Shown here in pieces: positions 60,361-64,000 of a stretch of 64,000 nucleotides of DNA (within the stretch, counting starts at the first letter, position 1; each line of letters opens with the position of its first letter). Below the pieces are notes generated by a model, which did not search any database, was not told the origin of the DNA, and worked only from the letters and a program-made list of their open reading frames with translations. Source of the stretch: Pseudomonas alloputida (GTDB taxonomy: Bacteria > Pseudomonadota > Gammaproteobacteria > Pseudomonadales > Pseudomonadaceae); contig NZ_CP128540.1 of the NCBI RefSeq assembly GCF_021283545.2, forward strand, positions 623,501 to 687,500. Reading direction: 5' to 3'. The translations under genes were made by a program, and so were the position numbers.

Positions 60361-62715
60361 ATGCCAAGCTTAGCGCGACCACGCTGCCGAGCGGGCAGGT
60401 TGTTGCGTGCCACGCTGATCAGTCTGCTGGTGCTCGGCGGCCTGTTCTGGCTGGCTGACCGTGTCTGGCCGTTGCCGCTGCCGGGTGACGACCTGGCCCG
60501 GGTAGTGCTGGCCGAAGACGGCACGCCGTTGTGGCGCTTTGCCGATGCTGATGGCGTGTGGCGCTACCCCGTAAGCCCTGAAGAGGTTTCGCCGCTTTAC
60601 CTGCAGGCTTTGCTGACTTACGAGGACCGTTGGTTCTACAACCACCCAGGGGTCAACCCGCTGGCATTGGCCCGGGCGGCCTGGCTGAACCTGCGCGGCG
60701 GGCGTGTTGTGTCGGGCGGCAGCACATTGTCGATGCAGGTGGCACGGCTGCTCGACCCGCACGACCGTACCCTGGTCGGCAAACTGCGCCAGCTATGGCG
60801 CACCTTGCAGCTGGAATGGCACTTGTCCAAGCGCGACATCCTGCAGATCTACCTGAACCGCGCACCTTTCGGCGGCACGCTTCAGGGCGTGGCGGCAGCC
60901 AGCTGGGCGTACCTGGGCAAGTCGCCCCTGCACCTGACACCTGCCGAAGCGGCACTGCTGGCCGTGCTGCCCCAGGCACCCAGCCGGCTGCGCCCGGACC
61001 GCCACCCCGAGCGTGCCCAGCGTGCCCGGGACAAGGTGCTGCAGCGCCTGGCTGAGTACCAGGTATGGCCGGCCCAGCAAATTCGCGAGGCGGCCGAGGA
61101 GCCGCTGGTGTTGGCGCCACGCCAGGAGCCGGCCCTGGCGCCATTGTTGGCCCGGCGCCTGAACAGCGCTGACAGTCCGCCGCTGATCCGTACCACGCTT
61201 GACGCTGCGCTTCAGCGGCGCCTCGAAGACTTGCTGCTGGGCTGGCGCGCACGGCTGCCGGAGCGTACCTCGGCCGCCATTCTGGTGGTCGAGGCGCAGA
61301 GCATGGCGGTGCGCGCGTACCTGGGCTCGATAGATTTGTCTGATGAGCGCCGCTTTGGCCATGTCGACATGGTGCGCTCGTTACGTTCGCCCGGCTCCAC
61401 CCTCAAGCCGTTTCTTTACGGCATGGCGCTGGACGATGGCCTGATCCATTCCGAATCGCTGTTGCAGGATGTTCCACGACGCTATGGCGACTATCGCCCT
61501 GGCAACTTCTCCATGGGGTTCAGCGGGCCGGTGTCGGCCAGCTCGGCGCTGGCCCTGTCGCTCAACCTGCCCGCCGTGCAATTGCTGGAGGCCTACGGCC
61601 CGAAACGCTTTGCCGCACAACTGCGCATGGCGGGCATGCCGTTGATACTGCCCCCCCTTGCCGAGCCCAACCTGTCGTTGATCCTGGGCGGTGCCGGCAG
61701 CCGGCTGGAGGACCTGGTCGGCGGCTACGCGGCGCTGGCGCGGGGTGGCAACAGTGCGCAGGTGCGCTTGCAGCCACAGGCCCCCCTGGTGGAGCACCGG
61801 TTGCTGTCACCGGGGGCGGCGTGGATCATCCGGCGTATTCTCAGCGGCCAGGCGCGCCCGGACCGCGACCCGCACGCCGAACTGGTGCAGCGCCCGCTAC
61901 TGGCCTGGAAAACCGGCACCAGCTACGGCTTTCGCGATGCCTGGTCGATTGGCGTGGGGCCGCGCTACCTGATCGGCGTATGGATTGGCCGCCCCGACGG
62001 TACACCGGTGCCTGGGCAGTTCGGCCTGGCGTCGGCGGCGCCGCTGATGTTGCAGGTGCACGATCTGTTGAGCAATCGCGACAGCCAACGCGGCATCAGC
62101 GTCCCGGTAGCGCCGGTACCTGCGAATATCGGCGTTGCAGCGATCTGTTGGCCGCTGGGTCAGCCGATGAGCAAGCAGGACACCAACTGTCGGCGTCAGC
62201 GCTTTGCATGGACCCTGGACGGCACCACGCCGCCAACCTTGCAGGCAGCCGACCAGCCGCTGGGCCTGGGTTTGCGCGAACAAGTATGGGTCAACGAGCG
62301 GGGCTTGCGGGTCGATGGCAGCTGCCCGGGCGCCAAGGCGCGTGACATCGCCCTGTGGCCGGCGCCGCTGGAGCCTTGGCTACCCCGTGTCGAGCGGCGC
62401 ATGGCGCGTTTGCCGGCCATCGACCCGGCCTGCCCGCCGCAGGCGCCGGCCAGTGCACCACCGCTGTCGATCGTCGGCGTGCGCCCAGGCGACAATCTGC
62501 GCCGCCCGGCCACCAGCACTGAGCCGTTGCAATTGCAGGTATCTGCCTTGGGTGGTGGTGGACGGCGCTGGTGGTTCCTCAACGGCCAGCCGTTGGGTGA
62601 AACCCAGGGGCAGGACAGCTTGTTGCTGCGTTTGCCACAGGTCGGGCAGGCCGAACTCAGCGCGCTGGACGAAAGCGGTCAGACGGCGCGGGTGGCGTTC
62701 CAGGTCAGTGAGTAG
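60361..62715 (+). CDS. pbpC: penicillin-binding protein 1C (bifunctional glycosyltransferase/transpeptidase)
   Basis: 784 residues from ATG 60361 (MPSLARPRCRAGRLLR); the frame opens 25 codons earlier. A membrane anchor lies at about 18-35. The glycosyltransferase domain has LTYEDRWFYNHPGVNPLALARA, with the catalytic Glu, and GGSTLSMQVARLL. The transpeptidase domain has SPGSTLKPFLYG (S-x-x-K) and KTGTSYGFRDAWS. A C-terminal PBP1C-specific domain ends the protein. PbpC is usually paired with an alpha-2-macroglobulin gene, as here, and is thought to help repair the wall. Confidence 0.95.
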   Translation: MPSLARPRCRAGRLLRATLISLLVLGGLFWLADRVWPLPLPGDDLARVVLAEDGTPLWRFADADGVWRYPVSPEEVSPLYLQALLTYEDRWFYNHPGVNPLALARAAWLNLRGGRVVSGGSTLSMQVARLLDPHDRTLVGKLRQLWRTLQLEWHLSKRDILQIYLNRAPFGGTLQGVAAASWAYLGKSPLHLTPAEAALLAVLPQAPSRLRPDRHPERAQRARDKVLQRLAEYQVWPAQQIREAAEEPLVLAPRQEPALAPLLARRLNSADSPPLIRTTLDAALQRRLEDLLLGWRARLPERTSAAILVVEAQSMAVRAYLGSIDLSDERRFGHVDMVRSLRSPGSTLKPFLYGMALDDGLIHSESLLQDVPRRYGDYRPGNFSMGFSGPVSASSALALSLNLPAVQLLEAYGPKRFAAQLRMAGMPLILPPLAEPNLSLILGGAGSRLEDLVGGYAALARGGNSAQVRLQPQAPLVEHRLLSPGAAWIIRRILSGQARPDRDPHAELVQRPLLAWKTGTSYGFRDAWSIGVGPRYLIGVWIGRPDGTPVPGQFGLASAAPLMLQVHDLLSNRDSQRGISVPVAPVPANIGVAAICWPLGQPMSKQDTNCRRQRFAWTLDGTTPPTLQAADQPLGLGLREQVWVNERGLRVDGSCPGAKARDIALWPAPLEPWLPRVERRMARLPAIDPACPPQAPASAPPLSIVGVRPGDNLRRPATSTEPLQLQVSALGGGGRRWWFLNGQPLGETQGQDSLLLRLPQVGQAELSALDESGQTARVAFQVSE

Positions 62716-62807
62716 GTGTTCGACGACAGCCGGGCCAGCACCTACGCTTGCAAGTGACGGGTGTGACCGGCTGGTGCCCCGCAACCCATGGGAACATGGA
62801 GTGCCCT

Positions 62808-64000
62808 ATGCGTCCTCTGGTCGTGCCCCTGATGTTGCTGCTTTGGGCACTTGCTGCCCACGCCGACCCGTTGCCGGGGTTTCTCGACAGCCATGAATAC
62901 GAGCGGCGTCTGCCCAGCGCCAACCTGCCGATGACGGACTACGCCCCTGTGAGCCCCCGCATACGGTTGGCAGGGGCGGCTATCGACAACCCCGACTGGG
63001 CCCCGGCCAACACCCGGCTGGTGCTGCAAAAAGTGCGCTTCGAGGGCGGCACGGTGTTCCCCTTGGGCGACCTGCGCGAACACTATCAGCCGCTGATCGG
63101 GCGCGAAACCACGTTGGGTGAATTGCAGCAATACACCCAGCGCCTGACCCAACGCTACCGGCAGAAGGGCTACTTGCTGTCGTATGCCTACCTGCCTCCT
63201 CAGGATGTGGCCGATGGCAGGGTCGACGTGGTGCTGGTCGAAGGTTACGTACGTGATTACCACGTGGAAGGCGATATTGGACCGGCCAATGAGTATTTGC
63301 AGCAGTTGCTGGCGCGCATTGAGGCCGAGCGCCCACTGAGCCGCGAAACGCTGGAGCGCTATCTGGGCCTGGCTACGCGCATGCCAGGGGTCGTGGTAGA
63401 GGCCGAACTGGCAATGGCACGGGCTGCCGATGGTGTCGCCCAGCTGACCGTGCATGCGCGGCGCAAGCAGCTCAGCGCCGCTGTGACCGTGGCCGACTCC
63501 AGCCGTGATGCTGCACAGGCCCTGATCACCGTAGCCAGCAATGCCCAGACCCGCCATGGCGAACGCGTCACGGCCAGCTGGCTGCTGCCCCCTGGCAATG
63601 ACCGGGTCTATTACCAGCGCCTCGATTACAGCCAGTACCTGGACGCCGCCGGTAGCCAACTGCTGCTGTCGGCGTCGCGCTACCGCAGCGAGCCCGGCAC
63701 GCGCATACGTTTGGACGATGGCCGCGATATCACCCGCGAGCACGACAGTGAGCGCTATGCGATCGGCCTGCGTCAGCCGGTGGTTGTCAGGCCGAATGAG
63801 TGGCTGGCGGTGCAGGGCCACCTGTACTCGGTCAGTGAGCATGATGAAGACCGGATGGCCGAGCAGCCAACGTCTCGCAAATACGACACCTATGTGCGGG
63901 CGCTGTCATTCGAAGGTGACTGGCGCAAGGTGGAGCAGGGGCGTTTGCGTATCGTCAGTGCCGGGGTCCATCAGGGTCTGGACTACCTGGGGGCACGCAG
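62808..64000 (+). CDS. TpsB-type outer membrane transporter (ShlB/FhaC family), 3' end cut by the window
   Basis: About 397 residues are visible from ATG 62808; the frame is open to the window end. A signal peptide (MRPLVVPLMLLLWALAAHA) precedes a POTRA-type domain (about 65-145) with LVLQKVRFEGGTVFPLGDL and YRQKGYLLSYAYLPPQDV. The next part matches the activator/transporter region of ShlB/FhaC proteins, a beta-barrel that secretes a TpsA partner. The partner should lie just beyond the window. It starts about 90 bases after pbpC on the same strand. Confidence 0.88.
   Translation, partial: MRPLVVPLMLLLWALAAHADPLPGFLDSHEYERRLPSANLPMTDYAPVSPRIRLAGAAIDNPDWAPANTRLVLQKVRFEGGTVFPLGDLREHYQPLIGRETTLGELQQYTQRLTQRYRQKGYLLSYAYLPPQDVADGRVDVVLVEGYVRDYHVEGDIGPANEYLQQLLARIEAERPLSRETLERYLGLATRMPGVVVEAELAMARAADGVAQLTVHARRKQLSAAVTVADSSRDAAQALITVASNAQTRHGERVTASWLLPPGNDRVYYQRLDYSQYLDAAGSQLLLSASRYRSEPGTRIRLDDGRDITREHDSERYAIGLRQPVVVRPNEWLAVQGHLYSVSEHDEDRMAEQPTSRKYDTYVRALSFEGDWRKVEQGRLRIVSAGVHQGLDYLGAR

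Overview
The window reads as a chromosome segment of a Pseudomonas putida-group bacterium. From about 16 kb onward the gene order matches what I remember of P. putida: ppa, a MtfA-type peptidase, DedA, eutC-eutB-eat-aldehyde dehydrogenase with a divergent sigma-54 activator, mpl-ubiX, bdh-acoCBAX with a divergent AcoR, aroQ-accB-accC, dsbD, SUI1-like protein, speA, and alpha-2-macroglobulin with pbpC. The intergenic gaps carry the short REP palindromes typical of these genomes. No rRNA, tRNA or CRISPR array was seen.

Positions 1-15.8 kb form an accessory region. Its core is a catabolic cluster that reads as a complete route from creatinine to sarcosine. A CodA-like deaminase (creatinine to N-methylhydantoin plus ammonia) is followed by an ATP-dependent two-subunit hydantoinase HyuA/HyuB (N-methylhydantoin to N-carbamoylsarcosine). 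An N-carbamoylsarcosine amidohydrolase of the isochorismatase fold completes it (to sarcosine, CO2 and ammonia). An MFS symporter and an NCS1 permease offer uptake. A PucR-type regulator overlaps the deaminase gene, and a LysR-type regulator is divergent from the amidohydrolase. A complete KAS I (FabB-like) gene of unexplained role sits inside the cluster. The cluster ends at a terminator next to a broken integrase-domain gene, then 1 kb of gene-free, hairpin-rich DNA, then an intact P4-type tyrosine integrase. The region therefore looks horizontally acquired.

From 16 to 27.5 kb come a LexA-like repressor, ppa, mtfA, dedA, a GNAT gene and the ethanolamine module. Ethanolamine is imported by Eat, cleaved by the B12-dependent EutBC to acetaldehyde and ammonia, and the acetaldehyde is oxidised to acetate. 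Candidate sigma-54 promoters precede both the permease and the dehydrogenase gene, and the matching activator (EatR/AcoR type) is divergent. From 27.5 to 32.5 kb lie mpl, ubiX, a small lipoprotein, an NAD(P)-binding protein and a lipoprotein that joins MORN repeats to a C13-type cysteine peptidase domain. From 32.5 to 40 kb is the acetoin/2,3-butanediol operon acoXABC-bdh, with a near-perfect sigma-54 promoter, a perfect palindrome as likely activator site, and the divergent acoR.

From 40 to 64 kb the window is housekeeping and signalling: accC-accB-aroQ, dsbD, a chemoreceptor, a diguanylate cyclase response regulator, a DUF2333 protein, a Nudix hydrolase, a SUI1 homologue, speA, a REP-associated transposase (RAYT) between copies of its probable REP target, a MATE exporter, a 1633-residue alpha-2-macroglobulin lipoprotein, a small membrane protein, pbpC, and the start of a TpsB-type outer membrane transporter cut by the window end. 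Two sequence classes of REP element are present, and one REP pair lies inside the coding sequence of the ethanolamine activator.
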